A stretch of 64,000 nt of DNA, taken from the NCBI GenBank assembly GCA_025656675.1, contig JAHXHN010000004.1, positions 124,001 through 188,000 of the forward strand. The letters are read 5' to 3'. The position numbers were made by a program, and so were the translations under genes. Positions 26,057 to 34,705 of the stretch are shown here, in pieces. The notes under the pieces are model-generated. The model worked only from the letters and a program-made list of their open reading frames with translations. It had not been told where the DNA came from and did no database searches. How positions within the stretch are numbered: the first letter of the stretch is position 1; each line of letters starts with the position of its first letter. This stretch comes from Candidatus Thiodiazotropha sp. (ex Codakia rugifera) (lineage in GTDB: Bacteria > Pseudomonadota > Gammaproteobacteria > Chromatiales > Chromatiaceae).

Positions 26057-28092
26057 TTTCGCCGCAACTCCGCCTTCATCTTTTCGAGCAGTTCCCTATC
26101 TAACAGACCGAGTCCTCCGCCATCCGGTGCCTGTTTGGATTCCACATAGTGTCTAATCTCTGCAAAACGTTTCTCCGCCTGACTATTTTCCTTCAATCGC
26201 GGTACACGCTGTTTGGCAATGGTAAAGGCATCGAAATTCAGCTCTTGCATACCAAAACCCTTCATTCGGCGTACCGCTTTCATCATTGCCCGGTTACGAA
26301 ATCGGGTCAGGTCATTCGAAGTGATACGCGCCAGTCCCTCACGACGCGCACTGAATTCAGCCGCTTTTTTTATTCCCCCACGGACAAACTCGGGTGCCGA
26401 CTCAACACGCTCAAGTGCATCACTCTCCCACGCCACACCAGCTAATCCGGTCTGTAGAATATTTTTTACATCTTCAACGGAAACAACAATGGCATCCCGT
26501 CGCTTTGCCTCTCTTTCGGCAGCGGCTTCCATGGTCGGTTTAACAAACAGTTGAACCTGTGACGGTCGATCTTGTAGAGACGTCTGCAGAAGGATTTCGG
26601 CTGACTGCTCCCATGGAAGATTACGGCCAGTTGCATCCTCATCCTCCAGACGATGGAGGAGTTTGATATTCACTTCCAGACGACCTTCATCGCGTGCAAC
26701 ATCTTCAGCAACTGCGAAGACCCCTTCACGCAGAAAACCAGGCAGTTCATCCAGATAGGCTTTTGCCTCCTGGGTCCAGGCCAAACCACTGGTTGAAAAC
26801 TCCGCGAATGTCTCTGATTCCTCACCGTTGAAGGAGATGGATCGCGTACCTGGAAACTTATCGCCAAAACGTTTTGCAGCCAAAGTGGCCATATGCTCTG
26901 TGGTGACAGTTGGTTCACCCAGTTCGCGAACATAGGACTCGGCACGTTTACGCACCATTTTACGTAGGAAACCCGGTACACGTAACAGACGTTGCTCCGC
27001 TTCCGCACTCCAGGCAACAACCCCGTCAGGCTTATCATCAAGTGGTTCGATAATTGATTCACCCGAGGGATAGTGATTACACCAGGGATCGGCATCCATC
27101 AAGGTACCCCCCATGGCTAGCGGTCTTGCCCGACAGCCGCCACACAGCTTCTGAAATTCACACTGACCACACTTACCCTTGAGTTCAGGATTGCGAAGAA
27201 GCTCAAAAGTTGGGGTTTGATCCCATATCTCCCAGAAGTTGCGCTCCCGGATCGAGCCTTCCTCATCCGGAATATAGGGACAGGCTGTAACAGCCCCTTC
27301 CGGCGTAACCCGACAATAGTGAATACCAGCCAGGCAACCACCACCCTCATAACCCTGAGCCCGGGTCATAGTGGATTCGGGATTTGTCTGGTAGGCCACC
27401 CGTTTGAAATGGGGAGCGCAACGGGCTCGCACAATCAGGTCAGATGTCTCTTCCTGGGCCCGTACCAATTGGGAAAGCACCTGCTCATATCGGGCAGGCG
27501 TAATATCCGACATCGACTCTCCCCTGCCGGTGCAGACCAAAAAAAAGATATTCAACACATGTGCGCCAACCGCTTTCGCAAAGTCGATCATCGACTCGAC
27601 TTCATGGGCATTCTGTTCTGTGACCGAGAAGTGAACTTGAAACGGGAGGCACTGCTTGCGACAGTGGTCCATACCGGCAAGGGTCTTTTCCCAACTGCCT
27701 GAACAGCCTCGAAAGGTGTCATGAGTCAGCGGATCAAGCGAGTCCAGACTGATCCCCATTCCCATGGTACCTGCCTGTTTCAGTGTCGCGACCCTATCTT
27801 CATCGAGTAACACACCATTTGTACCCACAACCATCGACAGTCCCAATCCATTGCCATGTGCAATCAACTGCTCCAGGTCTCTACGCAACAGCGGTTCTCC
27901 ACCGGTTAAAACCACCATCGTTTCTTGGCTGCGCGAAGCGATCTCATTCAGAAGTTGCTTGACCTCTTCCGTATTCAGCTCATCATTTCCACCACCCTGA
28001 CGTGTTTCTGCATCCATATAGCAGTGTGAGCAGGCAAGATTACATCGACGTGTCAGGTTAACGGCTAGCAGAAACAGATCGTTGCCGCTCAT
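26053..28092 (-). CDS. Radical SAM/SPASM protein with C-terminal PCP_red-like repeats
   Basis: The protein has 679 residues. The N-terminal radical SAM domain has the cluster motif CNLACSHC (CxxxCxxC, residues ~17-24) and TGGEPLLR. A SPASM-type auxiliary cluster region follows (CLAGIHYC, ACPYIPDEEG, CGQCEFQKLCGGC). The rest (~350-679) holds at least three ~45-residue segments starting with Trp and containing P-x-F-(V/L)-R (WSAEAEQRLLRVPGFLRKM, WTQEAKAYLDELPGFLREG, WESDALERVESAPEFVRGG). They resemble the PCP_red domain of light-independent protochlorophyllide reductase. NirJ/AhbD-type haem-modifying radical SAM enzymes are the nearest comparison. Confidence 0.85.
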   Translation of the reverse strand: MSGNDLFLLAVNLTRRCNLACSHCYMDAETRQGGGNDELNTEEVKQLLNEIASRSQETMVVLTGGEPLLRRDLEQLIAHGNGLGLSMVVGTNGVLLDEDRVATLKQAGTMGMGISLDSLDPLTHDTFRGCSGSWEKTLAGMDHCRKQCLPFQVHFSVTEQNAHEVESMIDFAKAVGAHVLNIFFLVCTGRGESMSDITPARYEQVLSQLVRAQEETSDLIVRARCAPHFKRVAYQTNPESTMTRAQGYEGGGCLAGIHYCRVTPEGAVTACPYIPDEEGSIRERNFWEIWDQTPTFELLRNPELKGKCGQCEFQKLCGGCRARPLAMGGTLMDADPWCNHYPSGESIIEPLDDKPDGVVAWSAEAEQRLLRVPGFLRKMVRKRAESYVRELGEPTVTTEHMATLAAKRFGDKFPGTRSISFNGEESETFAEFSTSGLAWTQEAKAYLDELPGFLREGVFAVAEDVARDEGRLEVNIKLLHRLEDEDATGRNLPWEQSAEILLQTSLQDRPSQVQLFVKPTMEAAAEREAKRRDAIVVSVEDVKNILQTGLAGVAWESDALERVESAPEFVRGGIKKAAEFSARREGLARITSNDLTRFRNRAMMKAVRRMKGFGMQELNFDAFTIAKQRVPRLKENSQAEKRFAEIRHYVESKQAPDGGGLGLLDRELLEKMKAELRRK

Positions 28093-30368
28093 TGGTTATG
28101 ATCCGTATTGGCATCATCCATTTCCGGCTGTCCTGATTGACTATCTGTGGTCCCGTGTGTTTGGCTTCTGGGATCAGAGGGGTCAAGATGGAACACGCCT
28201 CGCTGCTGCCACGCTGCCTTGACCGCATCCAGTGCATCCAATTCTATCGATAACTTACCCTCTCTGACTGCCCATCCCTCTATTTCACGTATCAACATAC
28301 CTCGTACAAAATCGGGAACCTTTTGCAATCGTAACCTCGCCTCATCACTCCATTGCATGGCAGTTTCGACAGCTGCCGATCCGTTCTTGATGGTATCGAG
28401 TACCTGGGACAGAAAGGCTTCATCAACTGCATCAACCCCATTGTGTCGGGCTATCGATTCTGCGGCATTGATGGTCATATCACGGCAGAAACCGATCGGT
28501 ACCCCCTGCAGCATGCCCTTGGCCCCGGTCGTCCAAGTCGGTGTATTGGGTGTGCTTGTTTCATCACTGTCTGCAGAGGCTGTATTGAGACTGGAAAGGG
28601 GACATCTACCGGCATTCTCTCTCCTTGACGATTCGGTCTGCTGGTCACTCTGCATGTTTTGCATCGCTTGACGGGCCTCTGCCAGGCCCGCCTCAGCCAG
28701 ATGAAGCGTGATCTCAGAAACACCCTGCTGTTGTGCATACGATTCTATGCGTTGTCTGGAGCTGTCACGCATGAAACCCTGTGGCACTCGCATCAAGCAA
28801 GCAAGTGCAGAGGCATGCCAATGGAAATTAGGCGGGGAGACGCCCTTTTCATCCTGGGGGGTCAGGAATGGTTGGGTCGTTACAACAGACGCCTCCCCTT
28901 TTACCGGCTTGTCATCATCGAGAAAACTTTGAATATGTACCGCTTCAACCTGATGGCCACCTGCAGCACGGGCTTTTTTCTCAGCTCGCATACTGAGATT
29001 GCCGCGCAAGCTGAGATCATCGATGCTCAATAGCAGTTTTGTAGCGGCATCACTCCAGCGTATTACATCGGGTTTGCGTTTTAACTCACCACGATCATAG
29101 GCTTCAACTATCGCTGACATCGCCTGTTCTGCATGTCCAGGCATGAGCTGTGCCGTAGCCTCTTCCACAATACTTTCAGTGATGACCGTATGCCCTTTCT
29201 CCTGGGCGTAACGCAATATGGCCATACGCGCCATACTGCGAACAAATGAGGGAACACGCTCCATGCGCATTTCAGCTTCCTGGGTCCAGGCTGTAGATAC
29301 CGAAGCGAGGCGATCGATCTGAGGTTGATGTTCTCGCTGACTCAGTAATACGGCGCATGGGGCATCATTCAGCAGATACTCGCTATTACCGCCGATATCC
29401 AACTCGTTGTCTGCATGAATACCCGTAGTACCCACAACCAGTAGTGATGGTTTCACACCAGAAAGATAGCGATTGATGACTTCGTGGGGCTTGCCATCGA
29501 GGAGTACTGTTTCAATCTCCATTCCCTGATCATTGGCAATCGACTGTGCCACGGCTAAGTGTCCTTGATAGATCTTCGCTAACCCGGAGTCGATGATCTC
29601 TTCATGAAGTTTTTCCTGTTCCTTGAATTTAAACACCTCTCCTGCCTCATCCGACAGGACGCTGGCAATTCGATTGAAGGCAACATAGTGATAGTAGGGA
29701 TCGAAGGCAGATACCACATTCACACCAACACCCCATGCCTTCGCCATTGAAATTGCAGTCAACAGCCCACCATAAGATTTGGCTGAACCATCAACACCCA
29801 CTACGATAGGACCATCTTTTATCGATTGGGTAGGATCCTTGATAACGAGTGTGTCGATCTGGGAACGACGCGAAACTCTTTGACAGACAGTACCCAGACG
29901 ACTGCCATTTACAGCCCCCAGACCCAAGGCCCCCATCACCAGCAGGTCGTATTGACCACTGTTGGCCTCATTCACCAGTTGACGGTAGTTTTTTCCTTCC
30001 AGGGAGCATCGGGTGACGGCAATGGACTCATTTTCAGCGGTACAATCCACATGATCCAGATAAGCGTCTGTAATGATGGAGAGTCCGCGAGTAATCAAAT
30101 CATCGTGTACATCCCGCTGCCGTTCCAACTCCTGCTCTTCGCGAAACTGTTCCGGCAGCCCGCCTTCCATTTGGCGAAACCGCAGGTCATGCAATTTTGC
30201 GGCATAAACATGAGCAGCAGTGAGACGACTCTTGAACCGGCTGGCCAGTTCGACAGCTTCAATGACACCTCGATTGGAGTGATCAGAAGAATCAACCGCC
30301 AAAAGAATCGATTCATAGTCGGGGAGTAAATCAGACGCTTGCTTCTCTGTACAAACCTGTGCGCTCAA
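28089..30368 (-). CDS. Double UspA protein with five PCP_red-like repeats
   Basis: The protein has 759 residues. The TTG start at 30368 is supported by AGAGAGG eight bases upstream; no ATG fits before the first domain. Two universal-stress domains lie at ~19-170 (ILLAVDSSDHS ... VMGALGLGAVNGSRLGTVCQRVS) and ~180-345 (PIVVGVDGSAKSYGG ... VVGTTGIHADNELDIGGNSEYLL). The last half carries about five Trp-initiated PCP_red-like segments (for example WTQEAEMRMERVPSFVRSM and WSDEARLRLQKVPDFVRGM). It overlaps the radical SAM gene by 4 bases, and the shared repeats suggest the two proteins bind each other or a common tetrapyrrole partner. Confidence 0.83.
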   Translation of the reverse strand: MSAQVCTEKQASDLLPDYESILLAVDSSDHSNRGVIEAVELASRFKSRLTAAHVYAAKLHDLRFRQMEGGLPEQFREEQELERQRDVHDDLITRGLSIITDAYLDHVDCTAENESIAVTRCSLEGKNYRQLVNEANSGQYDLLVMGALGLGAVNGSRLGTVCQRVSRRSQIDTLVIKDPTQSIKDGPIVVGVDGSAKSYGGLLTAISMAKAWGVGVNVVSAFDPYYHYVAFNRIASVLSDEAGEVFKFKEQEKLHEEIIDSGLAKIYQGHLAVAQSIANDQGMEIETVLLDGKPHEVINRYLSGVKPSLLVVGTTGIHADNELDIGGNSEYLLNDAPCAVLLSQREHQPQIDRLASVSTAWTQEAEMRMERVPSFVRSMARMAILRYAQEKGHTVITESIVEEATAQLMPGHAEQAMSAIVEAYDRGELKRKPDVIRWSDAATKLLLSIDDLSLRGNLSMRAEKKARAAGGHQVEAVHIQSFLDDDKPVKGEASVVTTQPFLTPQDEKGVSPPNFHWHASALACLMRVPQGFMRDSSRQRIESYAQQQGVSEITLHLAEAGLAEARQAMQNMQSDQQTESSRRENAGRCPLSSLNTASADSDETSTPNTPTWTTGAKGMLQGVPIGFCRDMTINAAESIARHNGVDAVDEAFLSQVLDTIKNGSAAVETAMQWSDEARLRLQKVPDFVRGMLIREIEGWAVREGKLSIELDALDAVKAAWQQRGVFHLDPSDPRSQTHGTTDSQSGQPEMDDANTDHNQ

Positions 30369-30427
30369 GGTAAATGCCTCTCTCGATCAGACCGGGATGA
30401 GCATCAGCTCATCCCGCTTGGGTCGGA

Positions 30428-30559
30428 TTACTGCAAAAACCAGTAGCCAACGATGAACCCGATCACCAACATATTGATGATACCGGCGAGCAAAGCCATA
30501 TAATCCATCAGGCTCAGTCGACGCACTCTCTTATCGGTCATGGCAGGATTAGAATTCAT
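30428..30559 (-). CDS. 43-aa single-span membrane peptide
   Basis: A short frame begins with ATG at 30559, four bases from the stop of the preceding cupredoxin-like gene, and encodes MNSNPAMTDKRVRRLSLMDY followed by one hydrophobic helix ending GYWFLQ. A basic N terminus and a C-terminal span predict an N-in membrane peptide. It is too short for usual gene callers. Tight spacing in the operon and membrane-like content support it. It may be a small subunit of the CydA-like complex, comparable in kind to CydX. Confidence 0.72.
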   Translation of the reverse strand: MNSNPAMTDKRVRRLSLMDYMALLAGIINMLVIGFIVGYWFLQ

Positions 30560-30562
30560 CGC

Positions 30563-31306
30563 TTACTTGAATGTGAAATCGACGCTTGCAGTACCGCCTG
30601 TATCAACCTTCACCTTTGCCTTCTGATTCTTCAGCATGCCATGCCATGCTTTGATGGTGTATGAACCAGGCGGTACATCGTTGATACTGAAACTACCGTC
30701 TTCAGCCACCATAGCGAAATAAGGATTCTTGGCTACAAAAACAAAACCATGCATAAAATCATGGGCATCACACTCCACCTTAATGGCGGGCCCTTTTTTC
30801 ATTTTAATGGTATTGGTAACAGTACCTGGGTCAGGCTGACTGATATTTGTCAGGGTCTTTTTCGGACCCTTGGCATCACCCCGAATCAATTCATAAGTAT
30901 GGATATTATGCAAAACAGGATCAGTGTTAATCGCTGATAGTTTGCTTTTGTTTTTCATGACCTGCAGAAAAGGGCTGAACTCACACCCCTTTTGATTAAT
31001 GCTGGCATCGCCAACATCTGATTGAAAGGGTTTTCCCTCCTTCACTTTTACCAGATAGACAACCGTATCCATCAAGTGACCGTTATTGACACGTACGTAA
31101 TCGATTTCTCTCTTTCCTGTGCCGCAAACATCGTTGTCTTTTGTGATGCTGTATACTTTTGGAGCCTTATCCTTACCGGCAAATTTCACACTGCCTGTAA
31201 TAGTACCCCCGTTGCTCACCGCACCCTCTTTATAGGCAGCGGCATAACCCACAGACGACAAGGTACAAAGACTTGCCAGGCTGAGGTAAACGAGTAACTT
31301 CTTCAT
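30563..31306 (-). CDS. Secreted cupredoxin-like protein
   Basis: A 247-aa protein with a signal peptide (LLVYLSLASLCTLSSVGYAAA). Copper-type ligands can be picked out: NTDPVLHNIHTYEL (His) and, near residue 180, VECDAHDFMHGFV (Cys-x2-His-x2-Met order). The C terminus is a beta domain of carboxypeptidase-regulatory type (DGSFSINDVPPGSYTIKAWHG). It is probably a periplasmic electron carrier or copper-binding protein. It is the second gene of the operon after the HEAT protein and is transcribed divergently from the cytochrome operon that contains SCO1. Confidence 0.8.
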   Translation of the reverse strand: MKKLLVYLSLASLCTLSSVGYAAAYKEGAVSNGGTITGSVKFAGKDKAPKVYSITKDNDVCGTGKREIDYVRVNNGHLMDTVVYLVKVKEGKPFQSDVGDASINQKGCEFSPFLQVMKNKSKLSAINTDPVLHNIHTYELIRGDAKGPKKTLTNISQPDPGTVTNTIKMKKGPAIKVECDAHDFMHGFVFVAKNPYFAMVAEDGSFSINDVPPGSYTIKAWHGMLKNQKAKVKVDTGGTASVDFTFK

Positions 31307-31335
31307 ACATTATTCTCCTGGTTTCGATCCTGCTG

Positions 31336-33816
31336 TCAGGCTGCTTGCTCGGGCTGCGCCTGATCTGGGTTGAGTATCTCTTCAATCATTTCGATAAACA
31401 CACTGCGTTTTACACTGTTTTCTGCGGTTTTAAGTTGGATCAGTATTGCCTGGTTACTCAAGGATTCATCAAATGCTCGTAACGCTTGCCCAATCAAGCG
31501 TGATTCTTCACCCGTAAATTCACTGACACTGGCCACAATCCGTTCAACTGCCCGTTGCGTTAAGGTTTCGTCACCTGTAAGGGGTAACACTTTCGATAGC
31601 CCCTTGGTAGCGGCTACCCGAACGCCGATATTGTCATCATCGAGACACGCCAGCAGCGTTCGAGCCACACTGGATGAGGGCATGTCCCGTACAACCATGT
31701 GTCCCGATTGTGTCGGGTCCAGGCTATCGCTGGAGAGTCTGGCAAGACTATGAACAACTTCTATCCGAACATTGGCATGTTTATCATTCAGCGCTTCCAT
31801 CAATGGCACCAACGCCGAGCGATTACCGAGAAAACTTAAACTGCGAGCTGATACAATCTTCTGTTCCATGTCACCCACAGCGAGATGAGTGATAAGTGTT
31901 CCCACTGCATCCATCAACTTTGGATTGTCCCGACAGCGCTGCGCAATTTCACCGATTGCCTCTGCCGCTTCCCGGCGAATCAGATCATCCTGGTCGTTCA
32001 ATGCCAGAAGCAGTGCCTCAATTGCCTTATCGTCATTGGCGGTCGCCAATACTCTGGTGCCAAGTCGGCGTACATCCTGATTAGGTGTTATGCGCTTACT
32101 GGAACGGATTCGTTTCATCTCCGCCTTATTCGCCTCTACAACATCAAGATACTCCTGTGTTGCCTCATCAATCTCGGGCATTGTTTGCTGCAGTTTGTCC
32201 TGATCAAGCACAGACTCGACATTTTCCATGGCGATGGCATCTAACGTTGACATGGCAGGTGATACATCACCCACTTCAACTATCTGGGTTGGACCATCGG
32301 GCAATGTAATTGTTTCGGCAATCTCCTGAGGTACAGGATTATCGGTCATCCCCGAATCATTTGATGTTTCTGGAAAACTTTTTCCCACCTCTGTTTCAAA
32401 TTCCACAACAACACCATTTTGAATATCAGCCGCATTGGCACTATCAGGTGCCTGTTGTAGATTCCCAATATCCTCTGGCTCAACTGCCGATGCTGCTTTA
32501 TCGGGGACATGTATGGAACCTTGAACCGCATCGATAATGATTGAAAGCGGTCTGGGTGGTGTTTGTTTATCTTGTGTCAACTCATCCGTTTCAATATGTT
32601 GTTTATCCAAAGACATCAGTGCTGTCAGTGCAGCCAGTCTGACCGGTTGTTGTGAATCACCCACAGCATTCATCAGTACTTCGATAATCTCATCGGAAAT
32701 TTCACCAAACCGTCCAATCGACAAAATGGCTTCACGACGAACCATGGGATGCCCATCCTGGTTTCTGGCATGCTCAAGCAGTGTGGATATTGCATCTGAA
32801 TTTCCATTCTCGCCGAGTAACCGACATGCGGCCGCAGCAGTTTCTGCACTGGTATCAAAACTACTGGAAATGACGACTTTGTAATGCTCGTTCGAGAGTG
32901 GATTGTTCACAACGACCGGAACAAGTACATTTAGCAGGGTGGCTCTTACCCGACTGCTTGGGTCGTTCAACATCGGCAAAAGTGTCTCCTGCAAATCAGT
33001 GGATTCACTGACCTGTCCTGCCAATTGCGTCACTGCTTTTATAGCGGCATCACGCACTTCACCGCTCTGATCACGCAACATCAATAGCAGCGCACTGAGA
33101 TAACGTTCAGCATTTTTATTTGCCAAAGCCAGCGTGGCCTCGGCTCTCACCTCGGGATCTGCATCCTGCAGCGAACGACCTAAGATCCGGGTGGCGCTGG
33201 GTGAGTGAGATCCTGCCAGTGCGCGTACGGCCCGCCGGCGACTCAGTGGTTTGGTTGTCGTGTCCTGCACTCGCTCAATCACCTGATCGAGACCGACTCC
33301 GGAAATCGATACAAGTGCGTTCAATACCTCATTTTCAATATCCTGTTGGGCATCGTCGTTAATGAAGGCGACCAAACTATCCACAGCCTTCACTGCACCA
33401 GCTGCTCCCAAAGCTTTCACAGCTTCCAGCTGAATATCCCACCAGGTATCCCAATCGCCGTCCCATTCCAGTCCTTCCGGACGTTCCGTAAGAACAGTCA
33501 GAAGCAGGTCCACGCATTCAGCACTGGCAATCTTTCCCAATGCCTCCGTGACCATTGAACAGACTTCCCCGCTGGTGTCGTTCTGCAGAGAATCAGTCAA
33601 TGCCGGAACTGCCGCTTCGTCACCGATTCTCCCAAGGGCTTCTGCCGCATCGATGCAGACATCAACATCTTCATCCTTGAGCCTCTTGATAAGAAAGGGA
33701 ACTGCGATGTTGCTGCGAAGAACACCCAGTGTACGTGCCGCATAACAGCGATCTGCCTCATCGCCTGTTTCAAGCAACTCACACAAAACATCGACTGTTT
33801 CGTTTCGAAGGCTCAT
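31336..33816 (-). CDS. Large HEAT-repeat (PBS lyase-type) protein
   Basis: The ATG at 33816 gives 826 residues; an in-frame GTG at 33855 is less likely. Two blocks of HEAT/PBS-lyase repeats are visible: residues ~5-430 and ~590-826. The pattern recurs as L-x-D-x-D-x2-VR-x2-A-x2-(A/S)L (DPEVRAEATLALANK, DSSRVRATLLNVL, DDLIRREAAEAIGEIA, NDKHANVRIEVVHSL). They are separated by an acidic, low-complexity linker (~430-590). There is no signal peptide, so it is a cytoplasmic scaffold. Related repeats occur in bilin lyases and partner-binding proteins. It is the first gene of the operon divergent from the CydA-like genes. Confidence 0.85.
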   Translation of the reverse strand: MSLRNETVDVLCELLETGDEADRCYAARTLGVLRSNIAVPFLIKRLKDEDVDVCIDAAEALGRIGDEAAVPALTDSLQNDTSGEVCSMVTEALGKIASAECVDLLLTVLTERPEGLEWDGDWDTWWDIQLEAVKALGAAGAVKAVDSLVAFINDDAQQDIENEVLNALVSISGVGLDQVIERVQDTTTKPLSRRRAVRALAGSHSPSATRILGRSLQDADPEVRAEATLALANKNAERYLSALLLMLRDQSGEVRDAAIKAVTQLAGQVSESTDLQETLLPMLNDPSSRVRATLLNVLVPVVVNNPLSNEHYKVVISSSFDTSAETAAAACRLLGENGNSDAISTLLEHARNQDGHPMVRREAILSIGRFGEISDEIIEVLMNAVGDSQQPVRLAALTALMSLDKQHIETDELTQDKQTPPRPLSIIIDAVQGSIHVPDKAASAVEPEDIGNLQQAPDSANAADIQNGVVVEFETEVGKSFPETSNDSGMTDNPVPQEIAETITLPDGPTQIVEVGDVSPAMSTLDAIAMENVESVLDQDKLQQTMPEIDEATQEYLDVVEANKAEMKRIRSSKRITPNQDVRRLGTRVLATANDDKAIEALLLALNDQDDLIRREAAEAIGEIAQRCRDNPKLMDAVGTLITHLAVGDMEQKIVSARSLSFLGNRSALVPLMEALNDKHANVRIEVVHSLARLSSDSLDPTQSGHMVVRDMPSSSVARTLLACLDDDNIGVRVAATKGLSKVLPLTGDETLTQRAVERIVASVSEFTGEESRLIGQALRAFDESLSNQAILIQLKTAENSVKRSVFIEMIEEILNPDQAQPEQAA

Positions 33817-34364
33817 TGTTTCTTTGTTTCTCTTATTTGATACCGGGTCAATCACTGTAAGCAGTTTCTGTACCAGCTCGAAAAAAAATGTTTTGCCCTA
33901 GATCCAAGACGTTAGCCTGCCTGCTCCCCAATAAAATTGAATGAATCGTTCAAAGACCCGATGACAGTTGATGGATGAAGAACGATATGTTCAACGACTG
34001 TAGAATCTTTTCAAACCACCCCGTTATTCATAATGGGTATTGCCACTTGAATACCGGGGATTGAATTGAACATTTAGTTTATTGTGAAGCGCCATCTTGA
34101 ACAGATCGTTCAGGGTCATTTGGGAAATAATTAGATCTGATGACTTGTCATCGATCCTATCGATCATCCTCTGTTGATTCTATTTGATCTTTGTTAACTA
34201 CAGAGCCCTACTACAGTTTTTCACTCAAGATAAACAGAGATCAATTTCAGTATCACCACCCAATCACCAATCCCCTGAACGTGGCCCGAATATTGCCTTT
34301 CTTGCTGGACTAGACGCCTCAAAACAATAGGTCTGGAATAACAGAAGGCGAACTGGAGAGAGGT
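33817..34364. promoter_or_regulatory. Divergent regulatory region between HEAT operon and CydA-like operon
   Basis: No gene is present. Visible dyads include GATGAC-TT-GTCATC (34139-34152), adjacent ATCGAT-CCT-ATCGAT (about 34151-34165) and GGTATT-N8-AATACC (about 34037-34056). The first lies about 140 bases upstream of the sigma54 element at 34282-34297, a normal enhancer distance. I found no sigma54 element for the HEAT direction. Confidence 0.5.
34282..34297 (+). promoter_or_regulatory. sigma54 (-24/-12) promoter of the CydA-like operon
   Basis: TGGCCCGAATATTGCC fits TGGCACG-N4-TTGCW, with GG and GC separated by exactly 10 bases. Transcription would start near 34309, about 55 bases before the first micropeptide gene. 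An NtrC-type regulator is encoded in the divergent operon (20305-21705), giving a plausible local circuit. Confidence 0.75.
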
Positions 34365-34520
34365 ATGAATAACACGCCCGATGATGATCAAATCAAATCA
34401 CCCGAACCTAAAAGTCGCTCCTGGGGATCCAAGCTCTTTATTGCCGTACTGGTTGTAATCCTGGCCTTTTTTTATTGGTTGCTGATCTACTCAGGTGGTG
34501 TCACTGTCCATCACGGCTAA
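34365..34520 (+). CDS. 51-aa membrane peptide, first gene of CydA-like operon
   Basis: An ATG at 34365 after a strong GGAGAGAGG opens a 51-codon frame: a polar N terminus (MNNTPDDDQIKSPEPKSRSW), one membrane helix (LFIAVLVVILAFFYWLLIY), and a short end TVHHG. No family is recognised. It is followed by a second micropeptide and the CydA-like gene on the same strand, which makes a small-subunit role reasonable. Confidence 0.75.
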   Translation: MNNTPDDDQIKSPEPKSRSWGSKLFIAVLVVILAFFYWLLIYSGGVTVHHG

Positions 34521-34536
34521 TACAAGGCGATCTTCT

Positions 34537-34689
34537 ATGCAAACAAACGATAACAACAGCGTGCTCTCCATGCTGATTTCGATCATAGTCTCTTTTGTGA
34601 TCGCACTGACTTTCTTTTATGGCCTTGATCACCTCGTGATGAGTATGCAGGGACTACCTCTGAATCCTGACTTGTCACCCGCCGGTTGA
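34537..34689 (+). CDS. 50-aa membrane peptide, second gene of CydA-like operon
   Basis: The ATG at 34537 is 16 bases after the previous stop. The product is MQTNDNNSVLSMLISIIVSF then a continued single hydrophobic span and a periplasmic-looking tail GLPLNPDLSPAG. The same frame extends upstream to 34495 but that part overlaps the previous gene. It ends 16 bases before the CydA-like gene. Unknown family; likely a membrane micro-subunit or assembly factor. Confidence 0.72.
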   Translation: MQTNDNNSVLSMLISIIVSFVIALTFFYGLDHLVMSMQGLPLNPDLSPAG

Positions 34690-34705
34690 CCGGTGTGCAC
34701 GGATA

